Source of the DNA: Luidia sarsii
Taxonomy: Eukaryota > Echinodermata > Asteroidea > Paxillosida > Luidiidae
Direction: 5' to 3'
Assembly: GCA_949987565.1 (NCBI GenBank)
Contig: OX465107.1
Span: 12,911,413-12,975,412, forward strand
Length of the DNA stretch: 64,000 nt
In this document: piece by piece, positions 1 to 13,000 of the stretch
Numbering within the stretch: the stretch's first letter is position 1
Layout of the letters: every line of letters starts with the position of its first letter
Translations under genes and position numbers: made by a program
The notes under the pieces: model-generated
Database searches by the model: none
Told to the model about the DNA's origin: nothing
The model's input: only the letters and a program-made list of their open reading frames with translations

Positions 1-616
1 CGAGGTAAAAATGTAGCATAAATGCATCCATGTGGCGATAATCTATCCTGTCTTTAGGATGGAGCACGTACATGCAATTGTCAACTCTCGTTTGGGAACG
101 TTTTTTTTTCTGTACGCCACCGAGTCTTTGTTCCGGCAAGAAAAACATGGGCTCAGACCTTTTAATTGATTGCAATTCCCATCTCCCTGGTTCGCCTAAA
201 CGTGGAGGAGTTTTCTCAGTCTGGAAGTTATTTATTTTGTCGGTGAATGCAATGGCGGGTTGACATTTTGTCCCTCTGTTGTGCGGCTTTTTTTTTTGGG
301 GGGGGTGGACTTGTCGGAGAGCCTCTATTGAGATGACAGATTGAATCTTCTTTGTCTTGGCGGCGTTACACGCTCGTGTGCCGCACGTACAGTCCGAGCC
401 CGACACTCACCACCTACACGCACACAGGCCACTTTGAGAATAATTGAAAGAATAGAGGGCCTGAAGTTTTGATCCGTGCAGGACCTTTCTCTTCTGCCTT
501 TTTTGAAAGGTCATGCTAGGATCGGGACCTTATTGTTGTCATTCATAATCATGTATGTGCTTTTATTATAATGTGCTTGTTCTCTTTTTCCCCCCGTTTT
601 GTTCTTTGTTCTACAG
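1..616 (+). other. End of ErbB intron 1
   Basis: Noncoding. Contains a diverged fold-back family A copy (454-530) and the polypyrimidine tract and CTACAG acceptor of exon 2. The signal-peptide exon is not in this stretch as far as I can see. Confidence 0.7.
454..530 (+). repeat. Fold-back repeat family A, diverged copy
   Basis: Arms around GATCC-TGCAGGACCTTTCTC and GAAAGGTCATGCTAGGATC face each other, as in the better copy at 4561-4673. Confidence 0.6.
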
Positions 617-706
617 TTTGTACCGGAAACAGCAATGGGCTTTCCAGTCCCAACGACATAGCCGACGATGACTATTTATACCAGAGCCTTAAGGAACGGT
701 TTGAAG
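617..706 (+). CDS. EGFR: ErbB exon 2: start of L1 domain
   Basis: Acceptor TTCTACAG precedes 617 and donor GTAAGC follows 706. Entry and exit are both phase 1, as in vertebrate EGFR intron 1. It encodes VCTGNSNGL followed by an acidic segment, matching the VCQGTSNKL start of mature EGFR domain I. The downstream intron opens into a CT microsatellite whose long open frames are not coding. Confidence 0.93.
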
Positions 707-978
707 GTAAGCTTCCTCTTGTCCCTTCTCATTTCTCCTGTATCTCTCTTATTCCTCTCTCTCTCCCCCTCTCCCCTCCTTCCCTCCCCTTCTCTCGCTC
801 ACTCATCTTTCTCTCCCTCTCTCTCCTCTCCTCTCCCTTCTGTCTCCCCATATCTCTTCTTTCCTCTCCCTCTTGCTATTTCCTCTTTATCTCCCTCTCT
901 CCCTCTCTCATCCCCCTTTCTCTATCACTCTTTTCTGTTCCCCACCCTCTTTCCCTCTCTCTCTTCTATCCCTCTCCC

Positions 979-1023
<45 letters not shown>

Positions 1024-4000
1024 TCTCTGTCTCTCCCTCTCTCTCGTCTCTCCCTCTCTCCCTCTCTCCTTCTCTCTGTCTCTCTGTCTCTCCCTCTCTC
1101 CTTCTCTCTGTCTCTCCCTCTCTCCCTCTCTCTCTCTCCCTCTCTCCCTCCCCCTCTCTCCCTCCCCCTCTCTCCCTCCCCCTCTCTCCCTCCCCCTCTC
1201 TCCCTCCCCCTCTTTCTCCCCTCACTCTCTCTTTCTCTTTCATTTCTGTCTCTCTCTCTTCTTGAGATGCTCACCAAGTTAGTTTGTCTTTAGTTCAGAG
1301 GTCTTGATGATTAGATTCCCTGCATAAAAGGGATAAAGGGCAAGGTATTGTAAAATGATATTTGTACATCTACGGTAGGCTCACGAAAGAAAGGGGGAAG
1401 CACCTTCAAAAATTCTATCACTGATTATGGAGTCTGGGGCATCCCTTGTACGTACATAAATTTGCGGAGAATTGGTCGGAAGCAAAAATAGTCCCACAAT
1501 GCCATGAATGGCAAACATTTGCACGGTGGCCTCCCGCGGTTATTTCAGGTTTCCCCCTGTGCCTCTCTCTCTCTCTCCCCCCCTCTCCCCACTCGCGGCC
1601 CGAGAGACTGACTGTGTTCAGCGCACATAGCATTGTTGTTGAGGCACATTTTGCAGGCGTTAGGCTGCCACAAAGAAACTGGCTGATTGCAACCAGAGAC
1701 ACCCCAGTCCCCATAGCCCCCAGTCAATGTGCATTTTCCGTGTGCATGTGGGATTGATCCCGGTGGCCGGACAAAATGCCACGCTACGGTGAAGGGGGGC
1801 CCAACACCATGATGAACAAGGAGGGGACAAAACAATAATGTAAGAGCGTGAATGTAAAGCGTTGAACCGTAACCACACGATAGTCATTGGATACAGGATA
1901 TCACGTTTCAGGCATTCAACTAAACCGCTGCAAAGTTGAAATGGAACACCTTTATGAAAGAGACTGAGACCACATGGCGTGGAAGAGTATTCTCCGGTAT
2001 TCCATTTGAATGGTTCCAATTGTAACGAGACCTCTCGAGAGGCAGACGTGGATTGCTTAGAATTGAACGAACTCTTTGCCAAAAAAAAAAAAGGTTGTAA
2101 ACTCTCACTGACTAGAATGCCTTGCTACATGCATGTGCATTGCTAGGGCCCAGTGCTTTGATCTGAGCAGGACCTTTCTCAAAGGCAGAGTGACCATGGG
2201 CCAATGTCATGGTGCCGCTTAAGCGTAAAATTCTGTCTAGCATGAAAAGTCTTCCTTCTGTAAGCAGGATTTAATACAGACCGAATTGTTGAGTGAGGTT
2301 AGTTGCTTTGGACTTTGACTTTTCTTGGTATGAAACAAAAGTGAAATTTGAGTCAGCAAGCTGATCTTATGAATCATGACATTTTGTGCTTAGCAGATTT
2401 TGGTGCTTAAACCCCCTAGTACTGTTTACGTTGAACCCTCCTCAATCCTTCACAATCCTCCAGTGTAAAATTAATGCCCCTTCTCAATACTCCACAATCC
2501 TCCACAGTCCTTTAGTGTAAATATATGACAAGTTGACAACCTTCCTCGATCCTCCACAGTCCTCCAAATTTTCATTGTACCGGTAGCATGATTCCTCAAT
2601 CCTCTGCAATCCTCCAAAGTTTCATTGTACCGATAGCATGATTCCTCTATACTCCACAATCCTCCAACTGGAAATGTTCATACTTGACTCAATTCTCCAC
2701 CATCCTCCAACACAAGCCAGAGGATGACCGGTATGGAGGGTTATGGAGGATTGAGGAAATGGCCCAGGCCAACAAAATGTAGGAAAAGGGCGGTTGTAAG
2801 ATAAAGATGGCAGAAGATGGACAAAAGAGGAGACATACAGGGGTGAGATCAAAGGGAAGGAGTGAGATGTAGGGAAGGGATTTGATGAGGAAAGATCCCA
2901 GGGAAAAGAATTCAGAAGAGAGAGAATTTATTTTTTGGGGGTTTGACTTTGATGGCAGGTTGCACCTATGTGGAAGGCAACCTGGAGGTGACCTTTCTGC
3001 AGCAGCAGCACTACGACATGTCCTTCCTGAAGGACATCCGCGAGGTGACCGGCTACGTGCTGGTCCTGTTGCTCTACTCGGAGCAGGTCTCCTTCCCCAA
3101 CCTGCGGGTCATCCGCGGCACGGAACTCTACGATGGCCACCTGGCCCTCTACGTCCTCAAGACCTACCACAACCGGCTCAACGACACCGGCATGAGAGAG
3201 ATCCACTTTCCCAAGCTCCACGGTGAGTTGCCCTGATCGAAAACTCATTCTGATCGAAAACTCATTCTGATCGAAAACTCATTCTGATCGAAAACTCATT
3301 CTGATCGAAAACTCATTCTGATCGAAAACTCATTCTGATCAAAAACTTGCTCAGATCAAAAACTCGTTCTGATCGAAAAATCAAGCGCATCAAAAACTCA
3401 TTCTGGTCAAAAACTCATTCTGATCAAAAACTCATTCTGATCAAAAACTCATTCTGATCAAAAACTTGTTCAGATCAAAAACTTGTTCAGATCAAAAACT
3501 CGTTCTGATCGAAAAATCGTGCTCATCAAAAACTCATTCTGGTCAAAAACTCATTCTGATCAAAAACTCATTCTGATCAAAAACTCATTCTGATCAAAAA
3601 CCCATTCTGATCAAAAACTCATTCTGATCAAAAATTCATTCTGATTGAAAACTCGTTCTGATCGAGAAATCGAGCTCATTAAAAACTTGTTCTCATCTAA
3701 AACTTGTTCTCATCTAAAACTTGTTCTCATCGCAAACTCATTCTCATCAAAAACTTGTTCTAATTAAAATCTCCCCAGTTTCGCCACTGGTTGCCAAACT
3801 TAAGAAATCGCAAACCATTCTAGGAATGCGATTTGAAGGTTTTCATGTTGAGAGTAGCAAGATACCAGTAAGTAATAGGTGTGTGGTAGCACCATGCAGT
3901 TTCTCTTTTGTGAGCGTGCGTGGTTCTAGAGTTCTTCCGGTTCTTTTCAGTTTACAAAAGAGAAATTGCATGGTGTTAGTACTGCTGCATACCCATTACT

Positions 4001-7000
4001 TATTCCATTCAATGAAGTTATGTGTAAAACTGAGCAGTTTAGAAGTTGATAATAACTTCTGGGGAGGTCACATTGTGTAATTATTGTTGTATATTAATTT
4101 GATTTTTTGTACATTCTTTGATTTTTTATTAATAATTGTGAAATCATGTGCAATTAAGCCTGTTTGGCGACAATGATAATCAAATAGAAATACCATAGTA
4201 AGGATGAAGTAAGTGAGGGCTCTTCATACTAATGCACACAAAATGAATCACATTCTTTTGAGTCGTGACTCCAATCAGGATTATTTGGATTGCAATTCAA
4301 AAACACTTTTGTGCCCCCCCCCAAAAAAAAATTTAAAAAAATGGAAAGGCGGAAATCAATTGGATCCGTGGACGATTTAATCAAACCCATCGTAACTTAC
4401 GATCGATCACTAGACAATGAGCGATGCACAGAAACCATACGACCTGTGAAAATATGCGAACGGTTATCAATCGTAAATTGAGTTACGATGCATCGTAAGG
4501 CTTTGCGAAATCCACTCTTGGGTTTCTTAAAAAAAAAAAAAATTAAACAACAATATAATTTCAAAATTTAGTGGGCCCGACGTTTCGATCCTAGCAGGAC
4601 CTTTCTCAAAGGCAGAGAACTTTGAGAAAGGTCCTGCTAGGATCGAAACGTCAGGCCCACTAAATTTTGAGATATGCATTTTGGTAATTTTAGTCAGTAA
4701 GCAGTTTGCAACATGTTGGTATATCAACAATATAATTTCATGACAATTGCAAAGTGACCTATTTGCCTGCACCCTGTTTGGTGATTTGATTGCTTGTTGC
4801 AGAGATCATCAAGGGGGACGTCAAGTTTCAGGACAACCGCGACCTCTGCTACGTCCAGACCATCGACTGGGAAGACATGCGGGAAGGAATAAAGGCCGAG
4901 TTCATTGACCATGGTGCCTCGTGTGCAACAGGTAAAGACCCTGCCTCCAGGCTTTAAGACGCTGTATGATGGCGCTATGATACGCCAGTCCTCTGAATAC
5001 CTTTCCATACATAATTATCAAGTACACTCTACTTTTTTTTTGTTAAGATAAAAAAAAAAGTAGCACCTGATCGTTCCATGAGAGTTCAGCCTCCCCTTTG
5101 AGTAACTCACACGGCCGCTTGAAGTTTGACATCTCGACAAAGTTTTAGAACAGTATGGATGAACTAAGGTTAACCGAGTGTCTTTCCTCTTTTTTTCTTT
5201 TTTTTCAGAGCATATCTGTGCACCCAGCTGCCCCGGGGGATGCTGGGGTAGAGATCCGTCTTTGTGCCAAGTTTGTGAGTACAGACACTGTGGAGTTATT
5301 GTAATGGGGGGGGAGGGAGTAAATACCCCCCAAAATGTTGCTCACTGACTGAAATGACCTGCAACATATAAATCTCAAAAGTAAGAGGGCCCGATGTTTC
5401 AATCCTAGCAGGACCTTTCTCAAAGTCAAAGGGGAAAAAGGTTTGCAAACTGCTCACTGACTGAAATGACCCACGTGACAATCTCATGGCATATTACTTT
5501 GGATCTGTCCAAGGCATAAATTTATATCCACTCCACCTCAACCCCCTCCTCCCTCCCTCAGTAACACGCAAGAACTGCAGCGGGACCTGTGACTACCGCT
5601 GCAAGGGCATCACCCAGGCAGACTGCTGCCATAGAAGTTGTGCAGCAGGCTGCACGGGACCCAGCAACACAGAGTGCCTGGTGAGTCCGCAGTCTCAACC
5701 CTGACGACCAATCATTAGCAATCCGCCCGTGGGCCTGTAGTAGCCAAGTTATTGTTAGGGCGCCATCATTGGAGAAACTCTGTTCTGCTGTAACTTTTCA
5801 TCGGAAAGTCAGTTTTCTAACATGATAATAAAACAGTTGCAGTTAAAGAGCAACTAAAGTCCGGTAACTAAAGGCCTATCCATCACGCTGCCCATTATTT
5901 TCTTTATAAAAAAAAAAAAAAAAAAAAAACCTCCCCAAACAACACAAGTAGAACCGAAAACCCTTCGGATTATGTTCTCACTGATGCAAAAAGCCAGACA
6001 TCTTTAATTGAGCACGTTGCTATGAGATGCGAATCCGCCACACAACTAATGACCGGCTTACCGGTCAAGGGGTTAAGAAAGCAGGAGTTGCGGGATTGAA
6101 TCCCATTCGAGCTGCCCGTAAATTTGTCAGCAGGCTAGTTGAGGAAAAGCAGACAATATAGTTGTGTTTTGTCCACAGATGTACGTACGCAGTTCCTTGG
6201 CAACTGCCTTAAACCCTGCAAGGTTCACGGCTTTGCTCTCTTTCTCCGGGTGGGAAACATTTTGCAGACTGTTATCCATGGTCCGTGGCTCGGCACCGCA
6301 TGTACACGTGTCATCTTCAGTGCTCAGGAAGGCCAGGCAGTGCAGAAGGGAACTGAAAGCTGCAACTGTTGTCTATTATTAGGTTCAGAATTATGGGGTT
6401 CACTCCAGGTCTCTGTCCAGTCTCTCACTGGCTGAGAGTTTTAGGGTCGGGCACCATTTGGTTCTCCAGCCTTCGGAGTCCCAGACACCTCCCCCAATAA
6501 CAGTGTATTGTTTTTCATCACTCTTCACGCTTACAAAAAGAACCAAAACCTGAGCGCCCAAAGATTCTATCTCTGATTTGTACAATGTAATTGGCTAGAT
6601 TCATGCCAGTTGGTTTGATTTTGATCCCATATGGCTGTATTTCTACTTTTCTTTCTGTCTACCACAGAAGGTTTTGATTTGGCCGACCAGTCATTTGATT
6701 GATTTTCTCGTCTGTCTGTCTTCCCCCTCCTCCTCCCTCCCTTGCTTTTAGGCCTGTCTGAAGTTCACCATGGATGACCAGTGCGTGGAGGCATGCCCGG
6801 CCCGCACCATGTACAACCCAGAGACCTTTCAGAACGAGCCCAACCCTAACTTCAGATATGCCTACGGGCCCAGATGTCTGACCTCTTGCCCCGGTACGTT
6901 CGGCCGCCTGTTAGCCTGCAGCCTCGGTGCTGCCTGAGTGCCTGCTGCTGTTTGCTACTGCTATCGCTGCTGCTGCTGCCGTTACACTTGTTGATTTTCC

Positions 7001-10000
7001 CGCCGCGGTTGTGGTTGCTGCCATTAATGGCTGTTGAACCTCTTTTTTTCTTGCACCAGCTTTTCAATCTTATAATTTAAACATTTTCGATTAAAGGTAT
7101 TCAAATTACACGCCCTCTTTTGTCACAGTTTTTTAGCTGACCAGGATAGCCAGTTATTTTGTGGACCTCACTCGTTATTGCTTCCTATTTTGGTTTGCAG
7201 ATAATGTTCTGGAAGAGGGGGACAACTGCATCAATGAGTGCCCAAAGGGCACCGTTGAAAGCAAAGTACCGGGCGAGAACAAGTGCGTGGAGTGCGACGG
7301 CCCCTGCCCCAAAGGTGAGTCGCCGCGGCAACCGTTGTTTTGATACCATTAGGCGTCTAAAGTTATCATCCGCACAGTCTGGGGTCCGTTTAGGCATCAA
7401 ACTTTTGCTTCGTCGTGACAACCCTTGCCGAATGAGACCGTCTTGCTAGTCATGCTCCATTTGCACCCAAACTAAAGCCCCCAATATTGGAATGTGAGAC
7501 AGCACAGCACAAACCTCACACAAATGTGACCCTGCACAACGACATGAGGAATAACCCCCACTTTTGAGATTTTGAGATTTTCTAATGATGTGAAAGAGTA
7601 TACCATAAGCTTTAAAATGATATCAAAATATAATATCCTCTAATATTTAAAATTTCCGAAAATAAAAAAAAAAAGAACATTTATTTGTAATCGAATTGTG
7701 AAGATACTTTAACTTCAGGCGTTGTTTACTCAAAAAGTGTTTTGGTGAGATATTCCTCATGTCATTGTACCAGGTCACAAATGGGCCTGAGTGTCAAGGG
7801 TTATACTGCAGGATGAATTGCTCTGCCTAATGACAGGCTTTCTTGGAGCTTCCTGAAATTCGGCGCTGGACCGAGCCCCCGAACCTCTGCCCTGCGGAAG
7901 GAGGTTGGCTCTCTGTGTACATGTAAAGTCAACCCGTCGACTATTGCAGCTTTGAACAAATCTCTGTCTATTCCCCTCCCCCTCCCCTCTACCCACAGTT
8001 TGCGACGGGCCACAGGATGTCCTCTACGGCCACCACTTCCTGAATGATTCGCTCTCAAACTGCACCATCATCCGTAACAACATCTTCATCGGAACATCCT
8101 CCTTTGACGGGTGCGTAAATCAGTTTGCATGGAAGCGGCTCGCTGAGCATGGGGGGGGGGACTCTGGAGACGTTTCGTGACTTGTCTGGAGCTCTCCTCC
8201 TGCTCGCGCCACTACGCGGCATACCCCTCCAGTACTCCACACACCGTCTGGCCTGGGCTGGATTTCACCAAGCCTTCCCATGCAATGTAACTCAACTTAT
8301 GATGGATAACCCATCGTTAGTTGTGATAGGTTGTATGGTTTCTGTGCATGGCTCATCGTCTTGCGATTGATCGCAAGTTACGATGAGTTTGGTGAAATCG
8401 AGGACCAAGATGCTATTGCCTCCACGAGGTGTGGCTGAAGACAGACTAGATGCACCAAGGAAAGGCATCGGCTTTTTCTCCTCAAAAGCCTAGTAAAAGA
8501 ATGGCTATTGTGCCTCTAACTTGGCTTAACAATTAAATAACTCCCTAGCCAGAGTGGAGTCCAGACTATTTACAATAGGGCCTACATGCTTTAAACTACC
8601 GTGGCTACAATGCAGGGAGTGGGTATGGGCATCCTAGCTATCACACACCTGGAATCTAACTGACCCAAGGAATAAGCAGGATTTCACTACAGATCTAAAC
8701 GTCAGGCCCTTGCAATTTCCTTTCCAGACTTCTTGTGTGTAGACTAGAGTCCAGCTGAACTCTAGCTTGAAACGCTTGTTGCCTTATTTGTTTTGTTGCT
8801 GCCGGCTGTGCAGGGACCCGTTCACGGGGACCCTCGGCGTGGATATGGCAGACCTGGAGAAGCTGAGCACTGTCCAGGAGGTGAAGGGCTTCATCAGCAT
8901 CCAAGGCGACAGCCCCGATTTCACCAGCCTGCACTTCCTGCGCAACCTCAAGAAGATCTACGGCCGGCAGTTGTATGGGTAAGGGTGCCGACTGTAGGAC
9001 CTTATTATAGCAGGGCATTGGAGGGTGGTTGGCGGGAGGGAGGGAAGGCTTCTGGTAAACTGTAACAGTCAAAGGATGTTGAGAAACGGAAGCATAGGGT
9101 TATTTGTGATTTGAAGATCCGGAGAGAACAGAGTAGGAAGGAGGTACATAGTGTGTGTCAGATAGAGACAGGGAGAGACAGGGAGAGACACAAAAAGACA
9201 GGAAATGAGACCACAGGAGAGATTGAGACAGAGGCAGACAGAGAGAGACACACACGCAGAGAAAACCAAGACACAGAGAGACCGAGACAAAGAAAGATAC
9301 ATAGGCAGAGAAAGAGAAAAAGACAGAGAGACAGAGAAAGAGACTTGCATAAACAGAGAGAGAGATAGAGACAGATGAAGGGACAGGGAAAAACAAAGAG
9401 AGATAGAGACACAGAAAGAGACAGATGGAAAGACAGACAGAGAAAGAGACTGAAAAGGACAGAGAGATAGAGAGGGAGACATAGAAAGAAACAGAGAGAG
9501 ACAGAGAAAGAGAGAGAGAGAGAAAGACAAAGATTCAGTAGATAAAAGTTGTAGAGAGACAGAGAGACAGAAAAACGAGACAATAAAAGACAGACAGTGA
9601 GAGGGAAAGAGAAAAAGACAAAGATAGTTAGAGATGTAGAGAGAGAGAGACAGACAGAAATACGAAACAGCGAGAAGGAAAGAGACAAGGACAGAGGAAG
9701 AGACAGGAAAAGAAGACAGGGATATAGTGAGACAGACAAGAGACAGCAAGAGAACCTGGTTTGAAAAAAAAACCATGGTGACCTGGGGAACTCGGTGAGA
9801 GTCAATGCTAAAAACCAATTGTTCCTTACAGCAATAAGTCACCTCCTTTTGTTACCTCCATTCCACCCCTCACACCATCCCTCTTCCCCTCGCCCCCCCC
9901 TCCTCACACACGCCGCAGCGTTGGCCGGCCCAAGCAGTACTCGCTGTTCATTAATTCGGACTCCCTCCGCTCCCTGGAGCTGACCTCGCTCCAGCGTATC

Positions 10001-13000
10001 AATAAGGGTCTCGTGCTGTTTTACATGAACCCCAACCTGTGCTATAACGAGGAGGCCATGTGGTTGGGCATCTTAAAAGATACCTCCCAGATGGTGGAGA
10101 TTTACCCGAAAGAAGCCCCGGCCGTGTGCAGTAAGTAGAGGGCATGTTGTTCAGCGTTAATGCCTGCCTCTTGACTGACTGCCCATCCACCAAACTCTCC
10201 CCCTCTAAAACCCCAGTCCACCCCCCCACCTGACCCCTCACACCTCTCTTCCTCTCTTTATGTTGTCTTCCTCCCTCCTCACCACTGCATCTCACCTCAG
10301 GATAGGAAGCCTCCGGAGGCGATCGCCCGTCGATTCGTCGAACTTTTGCCGACAAGTGCCAAGGCTCTAGCTGCCCCCTCCAACTTTATTTAGCCAATCT
10401 CCTGAAATAGAAAGGTTCACTGAAAGTTTAAAGACGGATTGACCGCCTTTTTTTTTTTTTTTTTGGATGTGAGCAGATTCAAAACTGAAGCTTCGTTCAC
10501 TCGCTGTTTTTGTGTGTGTGTGAACAAATGTCTCATGAGCGCAGTTGGCAACGTTTGGGGGAACAGTACGAAGTCTCGGCACTTCTTGGCACAAGTCCGG
10601 AGGGTTCTGTTTTTTTTTCCTTTTTTTAAAAGAAAAAACAAACAAACACTGCATGTTGAATGATTACTAACGACCCGAATGTCTTTGTCTTCTACCGACG
10701 ACGCGACGTCTTTGGCATCCGTCCCTCCTTGTGCGCTGTTGTTATATCGTGGTCTGCCCCGTACGACACACCCCCTCTCCCCGCCCCTTCTCCACTTCCG
10801 ACTCTCCGTCGGTCCGCCGCCATTTCTCCCATCCGACCTTCGCATCCGCACACATAGCAGCAAGCATGCTCTGTCAGTCATGCATTCCTCGCTGCGGTCG
10901 ATGAACATGGTCAGCCTGGAAATGGTGGAGTCGGGCGACGTCAACCTGAAGCTGAACCGGGAGCTGTGCTACGTCCGCAAGGCCATGTTTGACGGCCTGG
11001 TGCACGTGGACGCCACGGTCTCCATCGGAAAGAACGCCTACCAGGACTGGTGCAGTAAGTAGGGAGGACCTCTCCCCCGCCGCCCCCTATCCCCAACCTC
11101 CGACCCCCAACCCAGTCTCCTTTCTTTTGATGACCCTTTTTCACCCATCTCTTCCTCTCTCTCTCTCTCTATTTTTAATAAATGCATGCTACTCAACATA
11201 GACTTTGGCCTAGCCCAGCTCTCATATAGGCAGGGAAACCAGAAGCCTAGCCATACAGCCAAGTTGGTACTATCTCATACTGAATGAGACTTCGAGTTCT
11301 GCTTGGCAGAATCACAAAAATGCGGTGACACCATAAAATCTCCTTTAAACATTAGTACTATATGGAGCCGAATGCTGACTGCAGGATTTTTTTTATTGCA
11401 GACCAGATTGTTTTCCTTTCTACACTTGGGATTGTTTTTGTTTAGAGGAAGCTGCATTCTGAGCATGTGGTTCCTCCATGGGCCTCTGCTTAAGAAGTGA
11501 GGACGCCCTCTATTGGTGGTGCATCGTCTGAATCACTCATCCTGAAGTCATTTGGGCATTTCAGATGGTCAAACATTTGGGGGGGAAAGAGGAAGAGAAA
11601 GCCCAAAGAGAAAGGCCTGTTATCCCAATCCTTACAGGCCTTTGATCCAAGACAGAAAAGATGAAGACAAAACTCACAAAGTGTATCATTTTAGCTTTAT
11701 ACACAATTGAAAACTAAATTTGTGCTGGTTGAAAAGTGAGGGAAGAAGTACCGAAAACTGTCTGCTGAAATTGTGATTTTTTTTTTTTGCTGAAGTTTTT
11801 TTTTTAACAAAGATGCCATGTCTCTCTCTCCTCATTTGGCTGGTCGGCTACTGGTTTCCCTCTCCATATTCTCCTAAACATGTACTAACAACGATAACCA
11901 AGCATCCACTGCATGTCTCTTGCATCCATTAATCCACTGTTTGGAAGAAACAAAGAACAAAGAACAAAAACATGCAAAGAACCAACCAAAAGCATATTAG
12001 GGCTTTGCTTGTTTGCATCCAGGCTGGTTACAGAGCAAGCATCACAAAACTGCATTAATCCCCATCCATTTTGTCTTCAAAAGTGAAGCCTCACTTTTTT
12101 TTCATTAGTGTGCAGTTTAGAAAGCAAATTACTCCATCCTTCTGATCAGTGACTCCACACTGTACTGTACAAACTGAATTGTCTGTACTGTGTGGCCCGG
12201 CCACAGGCTCGGGCCTGACTTTATAGTGGCTATGGCTGCAGATGTTGCTGAAATGGTGTATGTAAACCAGTCCATGTTCTAGTGCAGCTTGTGGTACCAG
12301 TCGTAGCCTCAGCCGCTGATTTGGCTTTGTGTCGCCCAACTGTGTCAGGCTTGTGAGATACACTATTCATACAGTGTATTCAACACTGCTTTCTCTGCTA
12401 CAAGCGCGAGCTTTACATGGCGTTGTCATCAATAAATGATGCTGACTTCACCTCTAGATGGCAGTGTTATCACCAGCATATCCATCAATATACGGTGCAA
12501 TCATTAGCAAGTTAATGTCCTTCCCCGCCCATCCAATTTGAATCTCTCACTTCACCCACCTTCCCGGGCCGATGCCATTACTGACAATCCTCACAGCTGT
12601 TTGCGGTTCCTATCTTACCCAAATGGGACAGACAAACTAGCCTCTGATCAACATATTCCCCTTTAATAAAACTCTCCATAGGTTTTGTCTCTCATCTCTG
12701 CTCAAACAAGTTAATTAGCGAACCCCCGAAAAACATTTTCCACAACTGGTGATTGTTGAGCTCTGTAACAACCTGTTTGCATGGAGCAAAGTTTAAAAAA
12801 AAAATTCAATGCATTGTGGGATTGCCCAAGAAGCCATGCCTCTTTCTCATTGGCTGGCCACATTGAGCTGGACCCTCCCACTGGTCAGCCAATCCATTGC
12901 ATTATTCAAATCAACCAATCAATGTTTTTCGTTTGCACTGAAAACTGCATAGTGTGAATTTCATAGTCCACTATGTAGCAAATTATATCACTTGTGAATA

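Noticed and set aside
571..1293. Long + strand frames over the CT repeat after exon 2
   Set aside because: Beyond 706 they are Ser/Leu/Pro strings from microsatellite DNA; the exon ends at a GTAAGC donor.
3231..3775. CRISPR-like regular repeats
   Set aside because: Direct 17-bp tandem units without spacers, in a eukaryotic intron.
5271..5276. GTTTGT as donor of exon 5
   Set aside because: Only the GTGAGT at 5275 keeps the frame into exon 6.
9069..9842. 257-codon - strand frame in intron 10
   Set aside because: Entirely Ser/Leu/Cys/Val strings on the complement of a GA repeat.
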